From: GCA-2746605 sp963704835
GTDB taxonomy: Bacteria > Bacteroidota > Ignavibacteria > Ignavibacteriales > Melioribacteraceae
Reading direction: 5' to 3'
Assembly (NCBI GenBank): GCA_963704835.1
Contig: CAVPHW010000032.1
Location: 62,001-126,000, forward strand
DNA length: 64,000 nt
Under the pieces are notes generated by a model. It was not told the DNA's origin, ran no database searches, and saw only the letters and a program-made list of their open reading frames with translations. Made by a program: the position numbers and the translations under genes. Shown here one piece after another: positions 18,943-28,182 of the stretch; positions within the stretch are counted from its first letter, which is position 1, and the number at the start of each line of letters is the position of its first letter.

Positions 18943-20132
18943 ATGAAAGAGATTAAAGAAGTTTATATTATTGATGCAGTTAGAACTCCAATTGGGTCTT
19001 TTATGGGGTCACTAAGTTCAATTCCGGCAACAAAATTAGGCAGTATTGTAATCAAAGGATTGATTGACAGAAATAAGCTTCCTAATGACTCTGTTGATGA
19101 AGTGATAATGGGAAATGTAATTCAAGCCGGAGAAGGACAAGCTCCTGCTCGACAAGCCACTTTGGGTGCTGGATTAGACAGATCAGTGCAATGTATGACC
19201 ATAAATAAGGTTTGCGGTTCCGGACTTAAGTCGGTTATGTTGGGTGCACAAGCAATTATGTTGGGTGATGCAGAAGTTGTAATTGCCGGTGGAATGGAAA
19301 ACATGTCACAAATACCATTTTACGTTAAAAATGTTCGTGCAGGATATAAAATGGGCGATCAAAAAATGGTAGATGGAATGCTTGATGATGGACTAATGGA
19401 CGCTTATGATAATACTCATATGGGAAATTTTGCAGAGCTTTGCGCCTCAGAATATAATATTACCAGAGAAGCACAAGATGATTTTGCAATTGAAAGTTAT
19501 AAACGTGCTCTGAAAGCGATGGAAGAAAAAAAGTTTGAAAGTGAAATTATACCAGTTGAAGTCCCTGGAAAAAAGGGAAGTGTTACAGTTGTTTCAAATG
19601 ATGAAGAACCAAGCAATGTAAATTTTGAAAAATTAAAATCGCTCAGATCAGTTTTTCAAAAAGATGCAACAGTTACAGCTGCAAATGCTTCTTCAATTAA
19701 TGATGGTGCTTCCGCAGTTTTATTGATGACAAAAGAAAAAGCAGATTCATTGGGATTAAAACCAATTGCAAAAATTATTGAGCAAGCTTCTGCAGCAAAA
19801 GATCCTAAATGGTTTACAACCGCTCCTATTGATTCAATTAATAAAGTTCTTAGCAAAAGCAAAAATGAATAAAGATGATATTGATTTATTTGAAATCAAT
19901 GAAGCATTTTGCTGTTGTATCACTTACCGTAAATAAAGAATTAGGTTTGGACCCAAACAAAGTAAATGTAAATGGCGGCGCAGTTGCTTTAGGACATCCT
20001 ATTGGAGCAAGCGGTGCAAGAATTCTTACAACTCTTCTTCATGAAATGCAAAAAAGAAACTCAAAATATGGACTAGCTTCATTATGTATCGGCGGTGGAG
20101 AAGCTTCTGCTTTAATTGTAGAAAAAGTATAA
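18943..20132 (+). CDS. Acetyl-CoA C-acyltransferase (thiolase), two frameshifts
   Basis: The corrected product has 395 residues, the usual thiolase length. All three catalytic residues are visible: Cys91 (NKVCGSGLK), His351 (GHPIGASGAR) and Cys381 (LCIGGGE). An extra A in AAAA 19855-19858 and an extra T in TTTT 19907-19910 shift the frame twice within 55 bases; removing both restores LSKAKMNKDDIDLFEINEAFAVVSL. The enzyme either joins two acetyl-CoA or cleaves 3-oxoacyl-CoA. At the end of an operon with a CoA ligase and a 3-oxoacyl reductase it fits a degradative or a polyester-precursor route. AAAGGAG precedes the ATG. Confidence 0.85.
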
Positions 20133-20139
20133 ATCTTTA

Positions 20140-20171
20140 AAGACGGTGTTAACTGCACCGTCTTTTTTTTA
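20140..20171 (+). terminator. Intrinsic terminator of the carboxylate operon
   Basis: AAGACGGTG (20140-20148), a seven-base loop and CACCGTCTT (20156-20164) form a 9-bp stem followed by a run of T. This is a strong rho-independent terminator, placed seven bases after the thiolase stop. It marks the end of the operon. Confidence 0.9.
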
Positions 20172-20250
20172 TCCAAAAAATTAGCTTCTCAAACTTCGTA
20201 TAAAATTTATATATTCACACAAGTGTAATAATTACAAAATCCATTTTAGA

Positions 20251-21099
20251 ATGAGCAATTTAAGAATTGGTACATGTAGCTGGAAGTATGAATCATGGAA
20301 GGGAATTGTTTATCCCGAGTTTGGCGATTTTAATTACCTTGAAGAATATAGCAAAAGTTACAATTCTGTTGAAATTGATCAGTGGTTTTGGTCGCTTCAT
20401 AATTCCAAAGCAGTTTTACCCAAACCAAATATTGTAAGAGAGTATATCGAATCTGTCCCCAAAGATTTCTTATTTACAATTAAATTGCCTAATAGTCTTA
20501 CACTAACACATCCCTACAAAAAGAAAGAAGCAAACCCATTTTTTCTTTCAAATGATTTAATGTATTCTTTTCTCAATTCTATTGACTATATGAAAGATAA
20601 TGTAGGAATGTTGATGTTTCAGTTTGAATATTTGAATAAACAGAAAATGAACTCGCTTTCAGAATTCATCTCAAAATTAGAACCATTTTTTTATAATCTC
20701 AATCGAGAGTTTAATTATGGAATTGAAATTAGAAATCCGAATTATTTACAAGAACCGTTTTTGGAATTTTTAAAAGCTCATGATATTTCTTTGGTTTTTC
20801 TTCAAGGTTACTATATGCCGCAGATTACTGATGTATATAAAAATGCATCTAATCATTTGAATGATAAAGTTGTTATTCGCCTTCACGGTTATGATAGAAA
20901 AGGAATAGAAGAGAAAACAAAGGAACAGTGGAATTCAATAGTTGAACCCAAAGACTCTGAATTAAATCTAATTGTGGAGATGATTAAGACTTTACTTAGT
21001 AAGAATATTGATGTATTTCTAAATGTGAATAATCATTACGAAGGTTCTGCTCCTCTTACAATAGCAAAGATCAAGGATAGGTTAAATCTTAAAAATTGA
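20251..21099 (+). CDS. DUF72 (YecE-like) family protein
   Basis: This is a cytosolic TIM-barrel-like protein of 282 residues. The N-terminus IGTCSWKYESWKGIVYP and the following YNSVEIDQWFW are typical of DUF72, as is KLPNSLTLTHPYKK. The family is widespread but its biochemical role is not established, although metal or nucleic acid processing has been suggested. It has its own transcription unit after the thiolase terminator and no obvious partner. I see no signal peptide or membrane segment. Confidence 0.8.
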   Translation: MSNLRIGTCSWKYESWKGIVYPEFGDFNYLEEYSKSYNSVEIDQWFWSLHNSKAVLPKPNIVREYIESVPKDFLFTIKLPNSLTLTHPYKKKEANPFFLSNDLMYSFLNSIDYMKDNVGMLMFQFEYLNKQKMNSLSEFISKLEPFFYNLNREFNYGIEIRNPNYLQEPFLEFLKAHDISLVFLQGYYMPQITDVYKNASNHLNDKVVIRLHGYDRKGIEEKTKEQWNSIVEPKDSELNLIVEMIKTLLSKNIDVFLNVNNHYEGSAPLTIAKIKDRLNLKN

Positions 21100-21150
21100 G
21101 TTAAACTAGAATTGGATGAGTTATGTCTAATCTATAATTCATTTAACTCA
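21097..21150 (+). promoter_or_regulatory. Inverted repeat upstream of the CBM9/DOMON-like lipoprotein
   Basis: TGAGTTAAA (21097-21105) pairs exactly with TTTAACTCA (21142-21150), enclosing 36 bases that include a second short complementary pair, AATT with AATT. The right arm lies just ahead of the AAGGGGA ribosome site. It could be a structured leader that limits translation or a terminator for the DUF72 gene, but there is no T-run. Confidence 0.35.
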
Positions 21151-21167
21151 CAAGGGGACAAAAACCA

Positions 21168-21974
21168 ATGAAAAATTTCATAAAAATTATTTTAAGTAGT
21201 CTGATAGTATTTACTCTTTACAATTGCTCAGAACCGGAGATGCACAGTTCTTGGAAGGATATGGACATCACAATAGATGGAAGCCGAAAAGAGTGGGGTG
21301 AAAAACTAAAATATTTTGAAGATGAACAAGTTGCAATAGGAATCTCAAATGATGCGAACAATATTTATTTCTGTTTGGCTACTTCGGATGAAAGTAAAAT
21401 TCTTAAAATAATGAGAACAGGTTTTACCGTTTGGCTTGATCCTCAAGATAGTGATGGGAAAACGATTGGAATACAGTATCCTATTAGAAGAGGACGACAG
21501 GAGGTGGGAGAAAAGGTTTTACAGGATAATAAGCAATCAAACAAATCCGGTGAAAATATTGAAAAGAGGATAGAAAAATTCAGAATTGAGCAAAATGAAC
21601 TTTTAATTGTAAATGAAGATAATTTCCCGCTGAATGCTTACCCTTTAGAAAATAATACCGGATTGGAAGTAAAAATTGGTTATGAATTGCATCAATTTGT
21701 TTATGAATTGAAGGTTCCGCTTTCCAATAATAAAATTAGTACCGTTTATACAGATGCTTTGCCAACTGAGACAATTAAAGTTGGATTTGAATCTGGTGAG
21801 TTTGTAAAACCGGAACAAGGTGATAGAAGTAGTATGGGAATGTCAGATGGACAGCCTTCCAGCAGCCGAGGGAAAGGAATGCGTGGAGGAGCAAATAGAA
21901 ATAATATGGGCGATAGGCAAGAAATGATGAAACAATTAAAATTTTCCATCAATGTGAAATTATCTTCTAAATAA
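21168..21974 (+). CDS. Lipoprotein with CBM9/DOMON-like domain
   Basis: This protein of 268 residues has a lipoprotein signal ending LYNC. Residues about 30-200 resemble the beta-sandwich seen in CBM9 and DOMON-type proteins (DITIDGSRKEWGEKLKYF, then NDANNIYFCLATSDE and FTVWLDPQDSDGK). These domains bind sugars or heme. The tail after about residue 205 is Gly/Met/Arg/Ser-rich and low in complexity. It converges on an outer-membrane receptor gene, and the broken DUF5916 gene nearby also begins with a CBM9-like domain, so the three may belong to one envelope function. The ligand is unknown. Confidence 0.6.
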   Translation: MKNFIKIILSSLIVFTLYNCSEPEMHSSWKDMDITIDGSRKEWGEKLKYFEDEQVAIGISNDANNIYFCLATSDESKILKIMRTGFTVWLDPQDSDGKTIGIQYPIRRGRQEVGEKVLQDNKQSNKSGENIEKRIEKFRIEQNELLIVNEDNFPLNAYPLENNTGLEVKIGYELHQFVYELKVPLSNNKISTVYTDALPTETIKVGFESGEFVKPEQGDRSSMGMSDGQPSSSRGKGMRGGANRNNMGDRQEMMKQLKFSINVKLSSK

Positions 21975-22018
21975 AACCTCAACCAAATTAGTATTAAAAG
22001 TGAAGCACAAGGAGATGA

Positions 22019-24431
22019 TTAAAAATCATCTCCGCCTTCCATATCTCCTCCAGAATCTCTATTTGGTCTTTCTCCCTGCTTGTAATTATTTATGTTGAAA
22101 CGTAGGTTTAAACTTACCATTGGAGATTCAGGGAGTAAAATTGCTGTATCTGTAAAAATCAATTGACTCGGATGTAAATTCTCTTTTTGCAGTTCCAAAT
22201 ACATCCCTAGCCTGCAAAGTAAGTGCAAATTGTTTGTTGAAAAATAAATATCTTAAAGCAATATTTGTCATCACATATCCTTCACGTGTGCCTTGTGCAG
22301 AAACAGTTGGACTATTATAAAATAAATTTACCTGAATTTGTGCTGCGGTAGAAAGGTTAAAACTATTGTTAAATCTTGTATCCCAGTTAAAACTTCCTCT
22401 GTCAAAACTCAATCCATTAAGTTCACCAACAATTTTATAATTATATAAATTGCCCATTAGGTTAACATTCCAAAAAGTAACCGGATCAAAATTTAACATA
22501 AGTTCACTACCAAAAGTATAATCTTTTCCAACGTTATCAACGGAGTGAAGAGTGATATTTTCTCCATAAACCGATTCCACACGTTCGACCTTATTGTTAT
22601 TAACTCTATAATAAAGTTCAGCAGAAAAAATACTTTTATTAAACAATCTCTGGTAACCAAGCTCGTAAGAATCAATATATTCCGGTTCTAAAGCTGGGTT
22701 TCCTTTCCTAACATTATACGGATCCATCCAAGTAACAAATGGTTCTAACTCCCAACCACGAGGGCGGTCAATTCTTCTTGTATAGCTCGTCATAAACTGA
22801 TTACTTTGATCCAATTTAAATGAGAAATGTAAAGAGGGGAAATAATCCCATTGATTGATTGAGAAAGATTCAGCAGTTCTTTGCAATTCTATTACTCTAT
22901 CGGTGGATTCAGCTCTAACACCAAATTGAATCCCTAAATTATCTATTTGATTTGAATACATTGAATAGAGAGCGTGTATATTATTATTGTACTCAATGTT
23001 TTTGCTGAACAGTTCTTGCAACTCAAATTCAGTAGTATTTGTGTCATAAATGAAATACTGAGAAACGTCATCAGCACTATTAAATTCACCTTTATAGCCG
23101 GCTTCAAATTTAGAATCAGCAGTTATTGGATAAGTATAATCCAGTTTTAAATCAAAAGAGTTTGATGGACCTGCTTCAGTTTGCTCTTGTCCCTCAACAA
23201 TTACATTTGTAATATCAAATTGTTTAAACAAAGTATATTCATCAGAATTTCTATGTTGATAGATAAAATCTAAAGATACTACATGATCTTTATCAGAAAA
23301 ATTATGAAAGTAATTCAACCCTCCGCCAAAGTAACCACCTGATCTTGATCTATCATTCATTGTCGAAAATTTATCAATGAAAGAACTTACATCTGTCCAC
23401 TTTGAATAAGCAAGATTTGAGTTACTCAATCCTTCCCGGTAACCATATCTTCCATTTAAAGTTAGAGCATCATTTTTTGAAAAATTAAAAGTAACAGCAC
23501 TTTTTATTCCGTAAGATTTGCCACCTCTATTAGAACTGCCTAAAGAAGAGTTGAAGTTTTTTTGCTGATTGAATAAAATCCAATTGTTTGTTTCACTTTC
23601 CATCTCCATTCTTCTGTTGTTATAATCCACGCCCAGATTAAAATTTATCAACGAGTTCTTCAAATCAAATATTCCATCTCCACCATATCTTTCACCGTTT
23701 CCGCCATTTAGATTAACAATGCCACTCATTCCTGTAAGATCAGATTCCTTCGTTAAAACATTAATAATTCCAGCTGTGCCTTCTGGGTTATATTTTGCAG
23801 AAGGGTTGGTAATAATTTCAATATTTTCTATTAAACTGGCGGGAATATTTTGTAAGGCTTCACTTCCTTCTAAAATTGATGGTTTGCCATCAACTAACAC
23901 TGTAAAATTTGAACTTCCTCTAAGGCTAACATTCCCCTCAATATCAACGGTAACAGAAGGAACGTTTTCTAAAACGTCAACAGCAGTTCCGGAAAGTGAA
24001 GTAAGCTGTTCACTAACATTAATAACCTTTTTATCAATTTCGTAAGATACAGCTGCTCTTTCTCCGCTCACAACTATGTCATCTGTATCGAATATTTCCG
24101 GTGATAACAAAATCTCACCTAAATCAAGGTTGGTTTTAGGAGTAATATTTATGTCGTTAATAGTGGTGAATTCATATCCAATAAAACTAATTTTTAGGTA
24201 GTAATTATCCGGGCGGATTGGGGAAATATTAAAAACACCTTCTTTATTTGTAATAGTTCCATTTACTTGGGTGCTATCGCTTACTCTAAAAAGAATAATG
24301 TTCGAATATTCTAACGGAACTTTTGCACTTTTATCAAGCACTTTACCGGTTATTGAATTAGTTAAAGTTCTCTGTGCATTTATGTAAGAAAATGAAATCA
24401 GAATTGTAATAAGTATTAGAAATTTGCGCAT
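22019..24431 (-). CDS. Outer-membrane TonB-receptor-like protein with carboxypeptidase-like regulatory domain, one frameshift
   Basis: The corrected protein has about 803 residues. A signal peptide (cut after INAQ) is followed by a CarboxypepD_reg-like beta domain (SITGKVLDKSAKVPLEYSNI), a plug (VLENVPSVTVDIEGNVSLRG, VDGKPSI, IEIITNPSAKYNPEGTAGIIN) and a long 22-strand-type barrel. The visible frame stops at 22128, but deleting one base of the four-base run at 22137-22140 joins SNLLPESPMVSLNLRFNINN and a polar tail ending at 22019. Proteins of this outer_membrane_beta-barrel group are TonB-receptor relatives; no clear TonB box was seen. The substrate is unknown. Confidence 0.8.
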
Positions 24432-24636
24432 TAAGTTCTCAATAATTTTAAAGTGATTTATAAATACTGGTTATTTAGATAAATATAAGGATTAGACAAC
24501 GGCTAGAGTGCGATTTGTTTAATCTAAATTTAGATATGTAAAAATAAATGAAATTATGGTTTAATGCTACGAAATTTGACAAAGAGTATTTTTAATTGAT
24601 GTATAATTCAAATGAATTTCCAATATTCGCAGCAAA

Positions 24637-26851
24637 TTAAAAATAATAGAGATATTTCACTTTAAATACTCCAGCCCTATTTTTGACATGCATTTTTCTA
24701 GGTAATAGCATATCATTTTCATCATATCGGTCACTGCGGTCTTGAACTTCATTTATGGCAAAATATATCCAGCTTTTTGGTGAAAAATTATAAGCAAACA
24801 AAAAGCCCAAAATTACTTGCTCTAATTTATCTGTCGATTTTACAAAAACATTATCTACATACATTTTAATATTTAAATCATTTATTGGCGTTAATGAAAA
24901 ATATGGTCTTGCATTATACGTTATATCTTCAATTTCATTATTGGGATTTCCTTCAACAAAAAGATCAATTGAAGTATCCAAAACTTAAGAATACTTAAAT
25001 GGCATTCCAATTTATTATGCACCACCCCAAGAATAAAAAGCTAGATATTCTCTTGAAAAATTGTAAGTTTTTGAGTATCCGCCATATAAAGTTTCCACTC
25101 CACTTAGGTGATGTACTAAACCATGAACTAAAATTTGCATTATATGAAGAATAGTTAATATTCCTTCATCTTTTGATTTTCCGGCATCTAGATTTATTTC
25201 AAAACCCCAATTATTTCTAAAATTCATATTATATCCTAAAACTCCACCATAATCAGTAAAATTATCGCTCTTTTCCCAATTTAAATATCCACCAAAATAA
25301 AGTAATATGCTCTTACTGATCCCTCATCAAATTGCCAACGCGGTCCAGTTAATGCCGACCGCATTCAAAGTTCCTCGCCAAGGAACATAACCGATTTGAT
25401 CAATATCAAATTTATTACCAATATATCTACCTCTCATCAGATTTATCCAAGTTATCATTGAATTGTGTAAATCCGGCTGAGAATGCATAATCACCCTCAT
25501 TATTTTTAAATGATCTTGCAACTTGGTAAGCTAATTGCCAATTTGATCCTCTTAAGGCACCATCAATGTCTAAAACTCCGTAATCATTCCCTTGAGTATG
25601 TTTCCCAACAAATAAGTAGTCCTATGGAAGAATTATCCAGTATTTGTTTTGTTTACTCTTGCTGAACCAAATATTGCTGTTGGTTCGTAAGATTTCTCAC
25701 CATCTTCTTTATAATTTGTTTCACCAGTTAAAGCAAAAAAACCGCCATATTCCAAATCATTTAGTCTTCCAAAACCTCTGTTCCAACTTGTAAGGGAACT
25801 TCAGTTCCATCAGGCAATAATTTTCCAATTCTTCTCGAATAGAATAATTCAAGTGGACGATAAAATCCTGAATTTCGTTGTTTTCCGGAAGGGGAAAAGA
25901 CCTCGTTTCCTTCTGTAAAAAATGGTCTTTTTTCAGAAAAATATGATTCATATCTAGAAATATTAAAATCAAATGGATCAGCTTCAATTTGAGCAAAATC
26001 CGGATTAGCTGTAAGTTGAAAAGTTAATTCTTGAGAAGGATTATAAAAAATATCTATTCCTGCATCAGGATCAGTTTCATATTTGTTATTTCCAAGATAA
26101 GTTGCTTTTCCTAATTCCAACTGGATAAATTTCTAAATTTAGACCTTTTACTGAAGGTTTGAAATCGTCAAACAATAAGCTAACCAAATTTTGAAATTCT
26201 TTGTCCTTCATTTTCCTCATAACTGCACCAATATATATCTTCCGAATCAATTGGTCGCCAACGGTCAAAATCTAATCCCCATGAGATTTAACGATTTATC
26301 ATATTGAATTGATTTGTAGGGAATTTCCATTTCAACAACAAATCCCCAATAATAGATTTTAGAATCAGCAAACCAAATTCCATCCCAATTATAATCTCTG
26401 TTTCTTGCGTCATCTAATAATCTACAGTCGCTTCTAACACCACCAGCTGAAACAGCAAATTTATATGCTGTTCTTTTGTCACCAAAAGTATCAATCATAA
26501 AAGAAACAACATCACCACCAAAATCATCTAATTTACCTGTATAATTTTGGATGTTTTCAATTTCATCATAAGAAATAATTAAGCAGTATAAAGCATTTTC
26601 TGGGTAAGAACCTTGGCAATTGTTTTTCTCAGTGGTGAAACACCATGAAAAGGTTGAAATTGTTCAAAATCCGAAACCGAATCCGCTGTATTCCAAACAT
26701 CATCAATCAGTCCATCTATTATAATTGGATCATTAGTTCTTAACAGGTTTAGATGTTTTAGTTTATCATCGCCTTCAGCAGACAGAAGTGAATTTAGAAG
26801 TAGGAAGCTTAGTAAAATTCTTTTCATATAAAAAGAGTTCAATTTTTGCAC
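24637..26851 (-). pseudogene. DUF5916 / CBM9-like outer-membrane protein gene, multiply disrupted
   Basis: The region has the length of a whole DUF5916 gene (about 738 codons) but is split into at least seven frames with in-frame stops. Recognisable parts run in order. The signal peptide is MKRILLSFLLLNSLLSAEG. The CBM9-like start is IIIDGLIDDVWNTAD. The middle holds NRDYNWDGIWFADSKIYYWGFVVEMEIPYKS and TANPDFAQIEADPFDFNISRYESYFSEKRPFFTEG. The barrel end is VKYLYYF. Breaks occur near 26580, 26265, 26115, 25770, 25620, 25430-25330, 25015 and 24980. They include apparent losses and gains as well as stops such as TAG near 25622. This density is far above that of the neighbours, so decay is plausible. 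Confidence 0.7.
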
Positions 26852-27081
26852 TTTTGACGTTTAGATTTTTTTTTGGTTCACAAATCTGTAGTATAATAAT
26901 ACTAAATAACGAAAACTAACAAATATCTGTGAATCAAAATGATACAATTCAAAATGATTTTTCAATTTAGAACAGAGTTAATAGCCGCAGAATTTGTTTT
27001 TGAATCAAATTAGAACTTTTTGAATTGGCATTAAAGTTGGCTTAACAGAACAAATATTTAATGCATACAGAAGGAGTTAAA

Positions 27082-27336
27082 ATGATTTACCAAGCAGAAA
27101 AATTTGATTGGACAGTTGATAACAGAGGCAGTAATAAATTAAACCATAACTTATATAGATCTTCTGATGGTGAAATTTATTATCATAGACTAAAATTTCA
27201 AAATTCTGATGAAGAAATTATTTCTCAGGTAAATCCGGATGTAATTTGGGCATTAGAATTTGATGAAACAGTGATTAAAAAATATTATTTACAATCAAGA
27301 AATTGGTTAGTAAAAGATTTACAAAAAGCTTCTTAA
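27082..27336 (+). CDS. Small protein of unknown function
   Basis: This protein of 84 residues, MIYQAEKFDWTVDNRGSNK onward, is soluble and contains several aromatic and acidic residues and no signal peptide. AAGGAG at 27071-27076 stands five bases before the ATG at 27082, so I prefer this start to the in-frame ATG 21 bases upstream. It is a single gene transcribed toward the Bat operon and closed by a strong terminator. I do not recognise the family; the good ribosome site and isolated unit suggest that it is real and may be well expressed. Confidence 0.6.
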   Translation: MIYQAEKFDWTVDNRGSNKLNHNLYRSSDGEIYYHRLKFQNSDEEIISQVNPDVIWALEFDETVIKKYYLQSRNWLVKDLQKAS

Positions 27337-27383
27337 TATGTTGAAGAACTAAATTAGTATTTGCTTTTTAAGTGAACGGTTAC

Positions 27384-27420
27384 AAAGGATCTTTTTTCTT
27401 CTGGAAAAAGATCCTTTTTT
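27384..27420. terminator. Bidirectional terminator between the small gene and batE
   Basis: AAAGGATCTTTTT and AAAAAGATCCTTT form a 13-bp stem around a short loop, with T on the plus side and A-rich sequence (T on the minus strand) on the other. It stops transcription from both convergent genes. The batE stop codon begins within its edge at 27420. Confidence 0.8.
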
Positions 27421-28178
27421 TAGATTTCCTCAAAACTTGTATTAGGCAACCAACCAACTTTTCCATCGGCTAGCTTTATTTTAACCCAGCTTGCAACTTT
27501 ATCTTCAATTTCAAATTTAATTCCTTCATGGATTACAAATGCATCATTACTCTGCATATCGGGAGAAATTTTAGCTGAGATAATAGTTTGTAGTAGTATT
27601 CCCTTTTTACTTGAGAGCTCACTGGTTAAGCTGGAGATAAATAAAATTGAGGCAAGTATAAAAGCAAAAGCATTAAGTGTACCAAAAATAAAGGCAAATT
27701 TTTGAACTTGAGCATTTCTTATAAGAAAATATATACCAACACAAACAAGTAACAAGAAGTAGAAAATAAAAATAATTAGCTGCCAGCCTATTGAGTTAAA
27801 AGAGGAAAGTAAAATATTCCACCATTTAACAAAAAATAAAGGTGGGATTTCTTGAATTTTATCAACAGTTCTTGAATTTGCAATTTGTAAATTATGCACT
27901 GCATCGTCATTAGAGGGAGAAAGTTTTAATGCCTTTTCAAAGTATAGTATTGCTTTCCCAAGTCGGTCAGTACGAAAATATGAGTTCCCCAAATTATAAT
28001 ATAAATCGCCGCTTAAATAACCTTGTTTCAAAATTGCTTCATAGGAACTTATTGCTTCTTCATATTGGTTAGATTGATAATAATCATTTCCCTCTTTCAT
28101 TATTTCGTCTAAAGTCTGTGCCTGTATAGTTGAGAAAGCAAACAGTAAAATCAGAAAGTATAATATTTTAATATTCAT
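27420..28178 (-). CDS. batE: BatE: TPR and SH3-like membrane protein
   Basis: This protein of 252 residues is the last gene of the Bat operon. A signal peptide (cut after IQAQ) is followed by TPR repeats at about 25-105 (EAISSYEAILKQGYLSGDLYYNLGNSYF), two membrane helices at about 130-155 and 165-188, and a C-terminal SH3-like domain ending GKVGWLPNTSFEEI. The Bat proteins form an envelope complex associated with aerotolerance and stress resistance in Bacteroidota and Leptospira. Gene order and domain order both support BatE. It starts five bases after batD. Confidence 0.8.
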   Translation of the reverse strand: MNIKILYFLILLFAFSTIQAQTLDEIMKEGNDYYQSNQYEEAISSYEAILKQGYLSGDLYYNLGNSYFRTDRLGKAILYFEKALKLSPSNDDAVHNLQIANSRTVDKIQEIPPLFFVKWWNILLSSFNSIGWQLIIFIFYFLLLVCVGIYFLIRNAQVQKFAFIFGTLNAFAFILASILFISSLTSELSSKKGILLQTIISAKISPDMQSNDAFVIHEGIKFEIEDKVASWVKIKLADGKVGWLPNTSFEEI

Positions 28179-28182
28179 ATAG

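Noticed and set aside
19875..20132. Separate small gene after the thiolase
   Set aside because: It is the C-terminal third of the same thiolase, carrying its His and second Cys, displaced by two single-base insertions.
24432..24636. Search for a small gene or RNA between the receptor and the DUF5916 gene
   Set aside because: The 205 bases are AT-rich without a frame, ribosome site or hairpin that I can support.
27025..27041. Sigma-54-like promoter (TTGG then GGC) before the small gene
   Set aside because: The GG and GC elements are separated by 11 bases instead of the required 10, and the flanking bases fit poorly.
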